A stretch of 55,011 nt of DNA from Propionibacteriaceae bacterium (GCA_031266665.1 JAISAO010000046.1:1-55011), one strand, 5' to 3'. Counted from the first letter of the stretch, positions 21,589 to 30,501 are shown. A program made the numbers and translations. Notes: generated from the letters alone by a model not told the origin.

Positions 21589-23937
21589 GTGCCGTCGAAT
21601 CTGGCCGCCGCCACCACTGTCGCCCTGGGCGAGGCCGCCATCCCCTTGCTGGGCCGGGCCAATATCTGGGTGGACGCCTTGGACCGGGCGGCCGTCCCGG
21701 TGGCGCAGGCCGTCATCCAGGCGGCCGTCGACGGCACCGCCCCCGGCCAACTGGAGGTGGTCGTCTTCGACCAGGGGCTGTCCGGTTTGGCGGCGCCCTT
21801 CAGGCCGCTGATGGACTCGGGCGGGGAGAAGATTCTGCGCCTGCTGGGCGACGAGGCCGACCTCAAAGCCGCCTTGGGGCATTGGCGGGCCCACATCCAG
21901 GGCGTGAACAACGTCATCCAGGGGGAGACAGCCACCTTGGTGGAGTACCGCCGCCAGGTGGACTACCCGGTCGAGGGTTACAAACTGGTTGTCCTGTCGG
22001 CGGACTTCTCGCTCTTGGACGAGGGCGTTCGCACCCAGTTGGGCGTCCTGTTCAAGGCCGGGCCGCCGGCCGGCGTGTCTTTCCTGGTCCATTCCCTGGC
22101 CGACGGGGTGAATCCATTCCTGCTGAAGGCCTTCGAACGGCTGAGCCCGTGGAAAGGCGTGGTCGAATGGGAGGGCCACGGGCCGATCATCGGTTGGAGC
22201 CCGCCTCCGGCCCGGTCGTTGACCGATAGCGCCACTAAGGCCGTCGCCGCCTCGGCCGGCGCCCGGGTGGACCCCATTCGTTTCCGGGACGTCCAGCCGG
22301 ACGACCGCCTGTGGGACGGCTCCAGCGCCGACGGCCTGAGTTTCGCCATCGGCCGCTACGGCCGCGATATCGTCACCTTGACCCTGGGGGACGAGCTCAA
22401 CCAGCGCCACAACCTGCTGGTGACGGGCGCGGTCGGCCAGGGCAAGTCGAATCTGATCTCGGTCATCGTCCACAGTCTGTGCCAGCGTTACGCGCCGACG
22501 GAGTTGGAGCTCTACCTGCTCGATTTCAAGGAGGGAGTGACCCTGCAGCCCTTCTACGAGCATGGCCAGTATCTGCCCCACGCCCGGGTGCTCGGTTTGG
22601 AGGCCGACCGCGAGTTCGGGCTCAGCGTTTTCCGGTGCCTGCATGAGATTTACCGCCAACGGATGCGACAATTCAAAGCCATAGGGGTGCAGAGCATCAG
22701 CGAGTACCGCCGGGCGGAGCCGGCCGCCGTGATGCCCCGGATCGTCTTGGTGGTCGACGAGTTCCAACTGATGTTCGCCGAGCGCGACAAGGTTTCGGAT
22801 GAGATCGCGGACCTGCTGGTCAAAGGGGTGCGCCTGTTCCGCGCCTGCGGCATCCACGTCGTCTTGGCCTCCCAGACCATCGGCGGCAATATGGCTCTGA
22901 TGGGCTCGACCGGGGAGGGCCTGTTCGGGCAGGTGCCCATTCGGCTGGCCCTGAAGAACTCGCTGGCCGAGTCCCACGCCACCTTGTCGGTCAAGAACGA
23001 CGCCGCCACCGATCTGCGCGTCGGCCAGGCCATCGTCAACCAGGACTACGGCGAGCCCCAGTCCAATTGCAAGACCTCGATCGCGCTGGCCGACCGGGAC
23101 GACCTGGCGGCCAGACGCCAACGCTGGTGGGAGAACCGGCCGCCGACAACCACGCCGCCCAGCGTCTTCGAGGGCTCCGCCAAGCGTTCGCTGGCGCTCG
23201 ACTGGGAGCGATTGCGGGCCGTGGCCCAGACGGCCGGGCCGCGACTGTTCCTGGGGTCGCGTATCGAGGTGGGGGCGCGGCCCCTCGATGTCGGCTTCGC
23301 CAAGGAGGTGGGGCGCAACGCCGCCGTGGTCGGCGCGGGCGAGGTTATTCCGCAGCTCCAAAGCATGGTCTTGTCGCTGGCGCTGCAGCGTCCCTGCCAC
23401 TTCGTCATCGCTGACTTGTTGAACGGCCACCCCGTCTGGGACGAGACTAAAGAACTATTCCTTGACTTGTTGCGCCAAGCGGGATCGACGGCGCCAGTGA
23501 TCGGGAAAGACGACCTGCCTGCCGCCGTGGCCGACTTGGCGGCCCTGGTGGCGGCGGGGCGCGGCGCCGAGCCCACCACGGTCATCGTCGGCCTGGGTCT
23601 CGACCGGGCGCGCGATCTGCCGCCGGAGTTCCCCGACCTGCTGCGCAACGGACCCGCCGCCGGCGTCCACTTGATCGGCTGGTGGCAGAAATTGGAGTCC
23701 TTCCGCGAGCAGACCGGCCCATACGGCGGCGGCGAGGCCAACTTCGACATTCGGCTGGCGCTCAAACTGGACGCCGGCTCGGCCAAGCAACTGATGGCCG
23801 ACCCGCTGCTGGAATGGCGGGCGGCCGACAATCGGATGATCGTCTGGGATGTGGCCGAGCTGCCCGAGGCCGTCTCCGCCATTCCCTACAGCCGTCTCGA
23901 CCCCGAGACCGTGCGCGCCCTCGGGAGGCCCGCGTGA
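21589..23937 (+). CDS. FtsK/SpoIIIE-type ATPase with a degenerate second ATPase module
   Basis: A 782-residue ATPase. Residues 1-260 form a domain I do not recognise. The FtsK/SpoIIIE core has Walker A GAVGQGKSN (280-288), LYLLDFKEGVTLQPF, Walker B IVLVVDEFQLMF (Asp390/Glu391) and IHVVLASQTIGG. The C-terminal ~250 residues repeat the fold without a Walker A (AAVVGAGEVIPQLQSM), like the inactive ATPase modules of type VII secretion EccC proteins. No transmembrane segment is present. The start is GTG with AAGGAAAA upstream. It could pump DNA or export small helical proteins, four of which are encoded next. This is not the cell-division FtsK, which has membrane helices and a gamma domain. Confidence 0.85.
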   Translation: MPSNLAAATTVALGEAAIPLLGRANIWVDALDRAAVPVAQAVIQAAVDGTAPGQLEVVVFDQGLSGLAAPFRPLMDSGGEKILRLLGDEADLKAALGHWRAHIQGVNNVIQGETATLVEYRRQVDYPVEGYKLVVLSADFSLLDEGVRTQLGVLFKAGPPAGVSFLVHSLADGVNPFLLKAFERLSPWKGVVEWEGHGPIIGWSPPPARSLTDSATKAVAASAGARVDPIRFRDVQPDDRLWDGSSADGLSFAIGRYGRDIVTLTLGDELNQRHNLLVTGAVGQGKSNLISVIVHSLCQRYAPTELELYLLDFKEGVTLQPFYEHGQYLPHARVLGLEADREFGLSVFRCLHEIYRQRMRQFKAIGVQSISEYRRAEPAAVMPRIVLVVDEFQLMFAERDKVSDEIADLLVKGVRLFRACGIHVVLASQTIGGNMALMGSTGEGLFGQVPIRLALKNSLAESHATLSVKNDAATDLRVGQAIVNQDYGEPQSNCKTSIALADRDDLAARRQRWWENRPPTTTPPSVFEGSAKRSLALDWERLRAVAQTAGPRLFLGSRIEVGARPLDVGFAKEVGRNAAVVGAGEVIPQLQSMVLSLALQRPCHFVIADLLNGHPVWDETKELFLDLLRQAGSTAPVIGKDDLPAAVADLAALVAAGRGAEPTTVIVGLGLDRARDLPPEFPDLLRNGPAAGVHLIGWWQKLESFREQTGPYGGGEANFDIRLALKLDAGSAKQLMADPLLEWRAADNRMIVWDVAELPEAVSAIPYSRLDPETVRALGRPA

Positions 23938-24548
23938 CATACGACTGGGAGCGCGACCCGGGCCGTTCTCACAACGATCCGCCGGCCGACCGGCCGCCGC
24001 CGGAGAACGCTTCCGGGCGGCCAAGCCCACGAACAGCCTCTGTTATGGGCGCTTCGGCGGCGGGTATGGCGGCGGGCACGACGCCGACAACCACTGCTCC
24101 GCGCGCCACCGAGACGGCCGCCGCTAGCAGCCCGGTTCGGCTGTCCGAGCGGTCAGCCGACCTGGCCAGAGGCGCCGCGGAGCAACGCGCGGACATTCAT
24201 CGGGCTGAGGCTGAGGCGTTGGCTTTGAGCGTCGCGGAAACACGCGCCCTACATCCGGGGCTGGCCGCCCCACCAGCTACAGGAGGAACAGGTATGTCCC
24301 TACAAGACACCATCGCCCAAGTCACCGCCTTGCAGCGGGCCGTCCAAGACCAGAGCCGGCTGGTCAGCGACTTCCTGCGCGCCAACCGCGACACCATGGA
24401 TCTGGTCCGGGCCGAGCTGAGGGGCAGCGCCAAGGGATACGACCAGCAGATGCTGACAGCCCTGGCCCAGACCGAATCGTCGCTCAACGCCTCGCTGGCC
24501 AGCCTGCAACAGGCCGCCACCGCCCTGGACCGCGTGCGCGCCATCTGA
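23934..24548 (+). CDS. Small helical protein 1, with a long low-complexity leader
   Basis: The frame opens at a GTG at 23934, overlapping the FtsK stop (GTGA) with GGGAGG upstream, giving 204 residues. The first ~120 are Pro/Ala/Thr-rich and look disordered. The last 84 (from MSLQDTIAQVTALQ) are helical and heptad-like. An internal in-frame ATG at 24294 has a near-ideal AGGAGG seven bases upstream, so an 84-residue product, the same size as the next three proteins, may be the main or a second product. No WXG motif is seen. I do not recognise a family. Probable partner or substrate of the FtsK-like ATPase from context only. Confidence 0.6.
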   Translation: MTYDWERDPGRSHNDPPADRPPPENASGRPSPRTASVMGASAAGMAAGTTPTTTAPRATETAAASSPVRLSERSADLARGAAEQRADIHRAEAEALALSVAETRALHPGLAAPPATGGTGMSLQDTIAQVTALQRAVQDQSRLVSDFLRANRDTMDLVRAELRGSAKGYDQQMLTALAQTESSLNASLASLQQAATALDRVRAI

Positions 24549-24574
24549 CAACACCGTTCGACAAGGAGACCGCC

Positions 24575-24835
24575 ATGGCATCCATCCAAGAGGTGGCCGA
24601 CGCCGCCTACCGCATCGGCCAGTCGGCCAAAGGGGCCGAGGGACGCACCCTGGCCTGCGCCGACGCCCTCAAGACCCAGTCCGCCCGACTCGCCGCCACC
24701 GTCCGGGGGTCGCGCACCGGGGAGGACGCCGTTCGGCTGGTCAACCAGGCCGAGCGCGCGACGCGCCAATCCGCCGCCCGGTTGCTGACGCTGCAATCCA
24801 CCATTGAGCGTTTCATCCAAGACCTGACGAAGTGA
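24575..24835 (+). CDS. Small helical protein 2
   Basis: An 86-residue, almost wholly helical protein with ribosome site AAGGAGA. The sequence (MASIQEVADAAYRIGQSAKG onward) is rich in Ala, Arg and Gln with no Pro or Trp, and contains a single Cys. It resembles a two-helix hairpin in size but lacks the WxG turn of ESX substrates. It begins 26 bases after protein 1 and ends four bases before protein 3, so these are one transcription unit. No family recognised; role unknown. Confidence 0.7.
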   Translation: MASIQEVADAAYRIGQSAKGAEGRTLACADALKTQSARLAATVRGSRTGEDAVRLVNQAERATRQSAARLLTLQSTIERFIQDLTK

Positions 24836-24838
24836 GCC

Positions 24839-25105
24839 ATGGGCCCAGCGGTCGACCAAGAGCTGAAAAGGCTGAGGGACGAGATTCTGCGCCAACTCCG
24901 CCAAGCCGGCGACGAGGCCGCCCGGGCCGTCGCCCGCGGACGCCAACTCGAGGGACGGGCCGAGGCCGCCCTCGGGCGGGGGCATCACCGGGGGGACCGG
25001 ATCATCGCTGGCCTGGCGCGGGCGGTCCAGGACGGCGAGCGGGCGCAATCTGAGATCGCCGCCGCCGTGGCCGAGGCCGAACAGATCGACATCGCAGGCG
25101 GCTAG
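24839..25105 (+). CDS. Small helical protein 3
   Basis: An 88-residue, highly charged helical protein (MGPAVDQELKRLRDEILRQL onward) with a coiled-coil-like pattern and a His/Gly-rich turn in the middle (GRGHHRGDR) that could be the bend of a hairpin. It starts almost directly after protein 2. Similar length and composition to proteins 1, 2 and 4 suggest a family of structural or substrate partners for the ATPase, though I see no clear pairwise identity by eye. Function unknown. Confidence 0.65.
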   Translation: MGPAVDQELKRLRDEILRQLRQAGDEAARAVARGRQLEGRAEAALGRGHHRGDRIIAGLARAVQDGERAQSEIAAAVAEAEQIDIAGG

Positions 25106-25111
25106 CCGGCC

Positions 25112-25366
25112 ATGGGTGACTTCCAAACCACTTTGGCCGAACTCCAAGGGCTGGTCCAACAAACCGGCCGGACCGGCACCGACTTGAGCCGGGCGATGGC
25201 CGGACTGACCGCCGCCCTGGGACGGTTGGGCCTGATCGACGACCCCCACGCCCGGGCGGCGGCCGCCGCCGCCCAGTCCGCCCGAACCCTGCTCCGACAA
25301 GCCACCGCCTGGCTGGAGCAGGCGCGACGGCTGAGCGACGAGCTGGGCCGCCGCATCGCGGCCTGA
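25112..25366 (+). CDS. Small helical protein 4
   Basis: An 84-residue helical protein (MGDFQTTLAELQGLVQQTGR onward) with two helices separated by GLIDDPHA, followed by an Ala-rich segment. It begins seven bases after protein 3 and is the last gene before a 337-base gap containing a hairpin, so it probably closes the operon. Predicted soluble, no signal peptide, no WXG motif. Function unknown. Confidence 0.65.
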   Translation: MGDFQTTLAELQGLVQQTGRTGTDLSRAMAGLTAALGRLGLIDDPHARAAAAAAQSARTLLRQATAWLEQARRLSDELGRRIAA

Positions 25367-25703
25367 TGTTGCCCACATAGGTCCGCGAGCCGAGACCCGT
25401 CGCCCGGCCTCGACCCGGCCGGTCGGCGGGAGCGACAGAGGGGGAGTCTCCGGCGTCCGGGCGGTCGGGATCTGTCGTCCGCCCAGGTCCCGGTCGGGCG
25501 GCGCCGCGGCGGCCCAGTGCCGCTTCGAGCTTCCGAGTCAACTGTTTCCGGTTTCGGCCGGCTGGGGCGGGCGCCCCGGCCGGGCGCGACGCTCTCGACC
25601 CTTTCCCTTAGGACAATTAAACTTTTGGAAGACGCGGCGCTGTTCCCGGAGGCTGTCCGACCCGCCGTCTAGGATGTCTTCGACACTCGAATTGGGAGGC
25701 TCA
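25367..25703. other. Intergenic gap between the FtsK operon and the restriction-modification genes
   Basis: A 337-base stretch without a convincing gene. It holds a GC-rich hairpin (separate entry) and a rare AT-rich patch at about 25,610-25,635 that could belong to the methyltransferase promoter; I cannot assign clean -10/-35 boxes. Confidence 0.5.
25558..25583 (+). terminator. GC-rich hairpin, possible terminator of the FtsK operon
   Basis: Arms CCGGCTGGGGCG (25558-25569) and CGCCCCGGCCGG (25572-25583) pair with one mismatch and a tiny centre. No T-run follows directly, so intrinsic termination is uncertain, but position after the last small gene fits. Confidence 0.4.
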
Positions 25704-27026
25704 ATGGCTGGAGCGGGTCGGATGGAGACAAAGGTCTCCCTCGCCCGCCCGCTGGCGGTGGACTTGTTCGCCGGGGCGGGAGGACTGTCGCTCGGACTGG
25801 AGCAGGCCGGTTTCGAGGTCGCCGCTGCGGTGGAGCACGACCCCATCCACGCCGCCGTCCACGAGTACAACTTCCCCAACTCGACCATGTTCTGCCGCGA
25901 CGTGACGGCTCTGACGGGCTCCGCCATCCGGGATGGCTCTCCCATCGGCGCCCGCGAGATCGAACTGGTGGCGGGAGGCCCGCCCTGCCAGGGCTTCTCA
26001 TTGATCGGCAAGCGCGCCCTGGACGATCCGCGAAACGCGTTGCTGGCGCAGTTCGCCCGTCTGGTCGACGAGTTGCGGCCGCGCTACTTCCTCTTGGAGA
26101 ACGTCGCCGGGCTCACCGTCGGCAACCATCGGCAGTTGCTCGACGAGGTTGTGCAAATGATGGGCGCGGCCGGCTACGACACTCTCCTACCGCACAAAGT
26201 GTTGCAAGCGGCGGACTTCGGGACACCGCAATCCCGCCGGCGACTCGTCTTGCTGGGCGCGCGCCGAGGCGTACCCATCCCCTGGTATCCGGAGCCGCTG
26301 TGCGCGCCTCGACGAATCGACGGTTCCCCGCTCCAGGCGACACTTCCCGGGGAGCTGCCCGCCGGCCCCTCGGTTTGGGAAGCGTTGGGCGATCTGCCCG
26401 ACGCGGACCAATTCGCGGAGTTGTTGGCCGGTGACCAGGTTCGAGCCGACTTCGGCCGCCCCTCCGGCTACGCCGCCGCGCTGCGAGCCGTCGCGCCGGC
26501 CGGCGATGATTTCTCCCACCCCAGGAATTTCCGGCCGGACTGGCTGACCTCTTCGGCTCGCACCGTCCACAGTGCCGAGTCGGTCCGGCGGTTCGCCGCC
26601 ACGCCGCCAGGCGCCACGGAGAAGGTGTCTCGGTTCCTGCGTCTGCACCCGGACGGGATCTGCAACACCTTGCGCGCGGGCACCGCCTCCGACCGGGGGG
26701 CTCATACTGCCCCGCGACCGATTCACCCGACTCGGCCGCGCGTTCTGACGGTCCGCGAGGCCGCCCGGCTCCATGGCTATCCGGATTGGTTCAGATTCCA
26801 CGTCACCAAGTGGAACGGCTTCCGTCAGCTCGGCAACAGCGTCCCCGCCCAGCTCGGACGCGCCGTCGGGTCGGCCGTGTTGAGGGCGGACGGGATCACT
26901 CCCACCAGAGGGGACCTGGTCCGGCTCGGCCGCCCCGAGCTGCTGTCGTTCAACGCCACCGAGGCGTTGCGCCACTTCGGGATCGCTCGGCGGGTGATCC
27001 CCCAGCGCGCCAGAAAGGCCGCCTGA
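25704..27026 (+). CDS. DNA (cytosine-5-)-methyltransferase
   Basis: A 440-residue C5-cytosine methyltransferase with motifs in order: I AVDLFAGAGGLSLGLEQAGF (SAM site), IV AGGPPCQGFSLIG with the catalytic Cys, VI LLENVAGL, VIII QSRRRLVLLG, and IX/X ending FRQLGNSVPAQLGRAVG. The variable region between VIII and IX should set the target, which I cannot predict. I start at the ATG at 25704, behind GGGAGG; a reading from 25674 has no ribosome site. It lies one base before the nuclease-like gene, so the pair forms a type II restriction-modification system. Confidence 0.92.
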   Translation: MAGAGRMETKVSLARPLAVDLFAGAGGLSLGLEQAGFEVAAAVEHDPIHAAVHEYNFPNSTMFCRDVTALTGSAIRDGSPIGAREIELVAGGPPCQGFSLIGKRALDDPRNALLAQFARLVDELRPRYFLLENVAGLTVGNHRQLLDEVVQMMGAAGYDTLLPHKVLQAADFGTPQSRRRLVLLGARRGVPIPWYPEPLCAPRRIDGSPLQATLPGELPAGPSVWEALGDLPDADQFAELLAGDQVRADFGRPSGYAAALRAVAPAGDDFSHPRNFRPDWLTSSARTVHSAESVRRFAATPPGATEKVSRFLRLHPDGICNTLRAGTASDRGAHTAPRPIHPTRPRVLTVREAARLHGYPDWFRFHVTKWNGFRQLGNSVPAQLGRAVGSAVLRADGITPTRGDLVRLGRPELLSFNATEALRHFGIARRVIPQRARKAA

Positions 27027-27027
27027 C

Positions 27028-27831
27028 ATGGGCGGCGGCGCCAACCGCTACTCGGCTCTGATCGAGTGGGTGTTCTTCCGTCATCACACCGCCGGGGCCT
27101 CCCGGATCGCTTGGAGGCGCGGGGAGCTCGAGGAGGGCGCGGCCGAACTCGGCCTGGAGCTCCCCAAGAATCTCGGTGATGTGGTTTACGCGATGCGCTA
27201 TCGCACGGCGCTGCCGGCCGCCGTGGCCGCTCAGGCGCCACCGGGCCAACGCTGGATCATCCGTGGCGCCGGCCGCTCCCGCTACGAATTCGCGGCCGTC
27301 TCGGCCGCGGCCAGAGTGTTGCCCCGAGACGATCTGGTTGTCACTAAAGTTCCCGACGCGACCCCGGAGATCATCCGCTCATCGGCTCTGGGAGACGAGC
27401 AGGCCTTACTAGCGTTGGTCCGTTACAACCGGTTGGTCGATATCTTTCTAGGCGTGGCGGCCTACTCGTTGCAGAACCATCTGCGGACGACCGCGCCGGG
27501 TATCGGCCAAGTCGAAGTGGACGAGGTGTATGTGGCCGTCGACCGTTTCGGGACCCAATATGTGCTGCCAGTGCAGGCGAAAGGCGGTAAAGACGATCTG
27601 GGCGTGACCCAGGCGGAGCAGGACATCGCCGTGTGCGAGGCCAAGTTTCCGGGACTGACGCCGCGTCCCATAGCCGCCCAGTTCATGGCCGGCGACGTGA
27701 TCGCGCTGTTCGAGTTGACCGTGCAGGACGGCGAGATGGTGGTCGTGCGAGAACAGCACTACAAGCTAGTGCCAGCCGGCGAGATCACCGCGCCGGACAA
27801 GGCCATCTACCGGCAGATGTCCCAGCGGTAG
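27028..27831 (+). CDS. Probable type II restriction endonuclease
   Basis: A 267-residue protein immediately after the methyltransferase. It shows a plausible PD-(D/E)xK-type core: GQVEVDEVYVAVDRFGTQY with the acidic position, followed by VLPVQAKGGKDDLG, where QAK would replace the usual ExK. No transmembrane segment or helicase motif is present. The REase call depends on this motif and on the tight pairing with the methyltransferase; I do not recognise a named subtype. The gene ends before a strong bidirectional hairpin. Confidence 0.7.
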   Translation: MGGGANRYSALIEWVFFRHHTAGASRIAWRRGELEEGAAELGLELPKNLGDVVYAMRYRTALPAAVAAQAPPGQRWIIRGAGRSRYEFAAVSAAARVLPRDDLVVTKVPDATPEIIRSSALGDEQALLALVRYNRLVDIFLGVAAYSLQNHLRTTAPGIGQVEVDEVYVAVDRFGTQYVLPVQAKGGKDDLGVTQAEQDIAVCEAKFPGLTPRPIAAQFMAGDVIALFELTVQDGEMVVVREQHYKLVPAGEITAPDKAIYRQMSQR

Positions 27832-27899
27832 CGGTTCTCGCCCCGGCCGCTCGAGTCGACCGCCTACCGGTCTTTGCCGCCGCCGTCACCTGAGACCCT

Positions 27900-27943
27900 T
27901 TCGGCTCCACCGGGACCTGTGAGGCGGTCCCGGCGGAGCCGAA
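27900..27943. terminator. Bidirectional terminator hairpin between convergent genes
   Basis: Arms TTCGGCTCCACCGGGACC (27900-27917) and GGTCCCGGCGGAGCCGAA (27926-27943) pair over 18 positions with one mismatch and an 8-base loop. It lies between the convergent endonuclease and 5'-nucleotidase genes and can serve both. Confidence 0.8.
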
Positions 27944-27952
27944 CACGGTTGG

Positions 27953-30406
27953 TCAGACGCTGTGGCGGGCGGCGCCGCGGCGGTGGCGTTGGGCGGCCAT
28001 CAGGACGAGGGCCAGGCCGGCCAGGGTCAGGATCCAGGCCAGGCGGACCATCGAGCCGGTGACCGGGGCGCCGGACTGGGGCAGGTTGCCGCTGTTGCTG
28101 GGGCCGGCGCTGGGCTGGTCGGCGCCGCTGGTGGGGGCGCTGGGGTCGGGCGTCGGCGAGACGGTCCCGCCGCTGGCCGTCACCTGGACGGCCAGACGGA
28201 CCTGGGTGCCGCTAGGGGTGATGACCGAGGTCAAGATGTAGTCGCCGGCGGCGGTGTCGGCCGGGATGGTGACGTTGAGGCGGGCGCAGCCGGTGGAGGC
28301 CGGGTTGAGGTCGGCCGGGACGCCGAGGGCGGCGCAGCCGGCCGCGTCGTCGGGGGCCGTCACCGTGGTCGTGGCCAGGGCCGCGCCCAAGTCGTCGCCG
28401 ATGGCGGAAGCCGGCTTGAGGTAGGTCGTCATGGAGGTGTTGGCGACGGCTCCGAGGGAGGTCAGGTTGAGCCGGCTGTAGGTCGCCTGGATCTGGTCCC
28501 CGGCGGTCGCCCGGACGGCCGCCATGGGGGCGGTCGCCGGGCTGAGGCCGGTGACGACGACCGACGAGCGGGCGAAGTCGGGGGCGATGGTCTTGGTGGC
28601 GGCGCCGTCCGGCTGGGCGACGCCGGACAGGCTCATCAGGGCCGCGATCCAGGCGTCACGGTCGACCAGGCCGGTGTCCTTGGCGTCCGCCCCCTGGGTC
28701 ATCACCCGATAGTTGTCGCCGCCGGAGGTTAAGAAGGAGATGGTCATGATCTTGTAGGTCTGATCGGCCACCAGCGGGACGCCGTCGACGAAGACCTGGG
28801 TGACGTGGGAGCCGGCGTCGTCCCAGGCGCAAGCCAGCTCCAGCGTGCAGGGGGTGGCCTGGGGCAGGTCGGTGTCGACCGTGTAGGTGACATTGGAGCT
28901 GAGCCCGGTGGCCAGGAAGGGCCGGGCCGGGCGATCGCCGGCGGCGGTGGTCTGCCACTGCTCCTCCAGGAAGGTCTTGAACTGGGCGCCGGTCAAGCTG
29001 ATGCTCCACAAGTTGTTGACGAAGGGCAACACGGCGTTGGCCTCGGCGTAAGAGATCAAGCCGTCGTCGCCGTACAGCAGCTCGGCCCGCAGGCCGCCGC
29101 CGGCGTTGATGATGCCGATGTCGGCCCCGCCGACAACATCAGAGGCGTTGGCGGTCAACAACAGGGCGTCGGCCACCAGCGTGGCCAGGGCGGACTCGTT
29201 GGTCCGGTCGTCGCGCGTCCCCTGGTCCTTGGTGTAAACGTTGTTGACCCACAAGCCGTTGGCGTGGGCGGTGGTGATGTCGGCCGTCACCTGGCCGATG
29301 GTGCGATCGCCCAGAGCGGCGCCTTGGGCGACCGCCTGGTCGACGTGCTGCTTGATGGTGGCGATGTTGCCGATGGCCAGCATGGCCGCCTCCTCGGCGC
29401 TGCCCGCCGCCGGCGCCGCCATGGCCGGCACATTGTGGGCCGTGCCGGCGACGACCTGGTTGGTGGCCGTGTCGACGGTCAGGTCGAGCACGCCGACGTT
29501 GGCGCCGTAGCTGCCGGTCTGGATGACGGGGCGCCCCGGGTGGGAGTCGAGGCCGGCCGGGTCCTGGTCGTCCAAGCCGTTCCAGCCGTAGGCCAGGTGG
29601 GTGTGGGCGGTGATGATGGCGTCGACGTTGGCGTTGGTGTCGTTGACCAGGTGGGCGAAGACGGCGGTGGCGGCCAGGGCGGCGTCCAGCGAGGCGGCGG
29701 TGGCGGCGCCCTCGTGGTAGTCGGCGATGACGATATCGGCCAGGTCCTGGGCCTTGATCAGGTCGGCGTAGTGGTTGACGGCCGCCACCGGGTCGGTGAA
29801 GTCAACCGTGGCCACGCCGGACGGGCTGACCAGGGCCGGGGTCTCCTGGGTGACGGCGCCGACGATGGCGATCCGCAGACCGTCGGCCAAGGTTTGGATG
29901 TTGTAGGGGGCGAGCACCGGTTGGCCGCTGGTCTTGTCCACCACATTGGCCGCGATATAGGTCCAGTCGGCCTTGACCGCCGCCGGCGTGCCGTCGGCCT
30001 GGTGGCCGCCTATCACCCGGTCCTGCAAGTCGGCCAGGCCGCGGTCGAACTCGTGGTTGCCGACCACGGCGGTCTGGAAGCCGATGCCGGCGGCCACGAA
30101 GTCGTTCAACAGTTGGATGGTGGGCTCGTCGTCCTGGATGAAGGAGGCGAACTCGGAGGCGCCGATGTTGTCGCCGCCGGAGACCACGATGGTGTTGGCC
30201 GGGTCTTTCAGCGCCTCCTGCTCCAGCGTGGCCGCCCAACGCACGGTGATGTCGGTGTTGATCCGGCCGTGGAAGTCGTTGAAGGTCAAGACGTGGACCG
30301 TCCGGGTGTCGTCGGCCACGGCCGCCGGGGCCGTCCAGAGGGTCAGCCCGAGGCTGGCTATAAGGGTGAGAGCGAGACTGACGAGGGTGACTCGACGGCG
30401 AACCAT
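27953..30406 (-). CDS. Cell-wall-anchored 5'-nucleotidase / metallophosphoesterase
   Basis: An 817-residue exported UshA-type 5'-nucleotidase. Start at the ATG 30406 (GAAAGGA upstream), followed by a signal peptide ending around PAAVADD. Metallophosphoesterase motifs are VHVLTFNDFHGRI, SGGDNIGASEF, VVGNHEFDRGLAD and IITAHTHLAYGW; a 5'-nucleotidase C-terminal substrate domain follows (INAGGGLRAELLYGDDGLIS). The tail has a Ser/Pro linker, LPQSG, a hydrophobic helix and RHRRG, an LPxTG-like anchor matching the LPGSG of the other surface protein. It would hydrolyse external nucleotides to nucleosides and phosphate for salvage. The longer frame to 30445 lacks a start signal. Confidence 0.9.
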   Translation of the reverse strand: MVRRRVTLVSLALTLIASLGLTLWTAPAAVADDTRTVHVLTFNDFHGRINTDITVRWAATLEQEALKDPANTIVVSGGDNIGASEFASFIQDDEPTIQLLNDFVAAGIGFQTAVVGNHEFDRGLADLQDRVIGGHQADGTPAAVKADWTYIAANVVDKTSGQPVLAPYNIQTLADGLRIAIVGAVTQETPALVSPSGVATVDFTDPVAAVNHYADLIKAQDLADIVIADYHEGAATAASLDAALAATAVFAHLVNDTNANVDAIITAHTHLAYGWNGLDDQDPAGLDSHPGRPVIQTGSYGANVGVLDLTVDTATNQVVAGTAHNVPAMAAPAAGSAEEAAMLAIGNIATIKQHVDQAVAQGAALGDRTIGQVTADITTAHANGLWVNNVYTKDQGTRDDRTNESALATLVADALLLTANASDVVGGADIGIINAGGGLRAELLYGDDGLISYAEANAVLPFVNNLWSISLTGAQFKTFLEEQWQTTAAGDRPARPFLATGLSSNVTYTVDTDLPQATPCTLELACAWDDAGSHVTQVFVDGVPLVADQTYKIMTISFLTSGGDNYRVMTQGADAKDTGLVDRDAWIAALMSLSGVAQPDGAATKTIAPDFARSSVVVTGLSPATAPMAAVRATAGDQIQATYSRLNLTSLGAVANTSMTTYLKPASAIGDDLGAALATTTVTAPDDAAGCAALGVPADLNPASTGCARLNVTIPADTAAGDYILTSVITPSGTQVRLAVQVTASGGTVSPTPDPSAPTSGADQPSAGPSNSGNLPQSGAPVTGSMVRLAWILTLAGLALVLMAAQRHRRGAARHSV

Positions 30407-30501
30407 GGCGGGTCCTTTCAGTGGTCGACGCCTTGGCCCGGGCAACTGTGCCCAGGCCAGATCTCGAGTCTATGCCCAAGGCCCGACATCGGCCAAAGGC
30501 G

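Noticed and set aside
21520..23430. 636-residue minus-strand frame opposite the FtsK-like gene
   Set aside because: High-GC antisense shadow; the plus strand holds clear Walker motifs.
24294..25366. The four small proteins as WXG100/ESX proteins
   Set aside because: Size and helicity fit, but none has a WxG turn or the YxxxD/E export tail, so I did not name them ESX.
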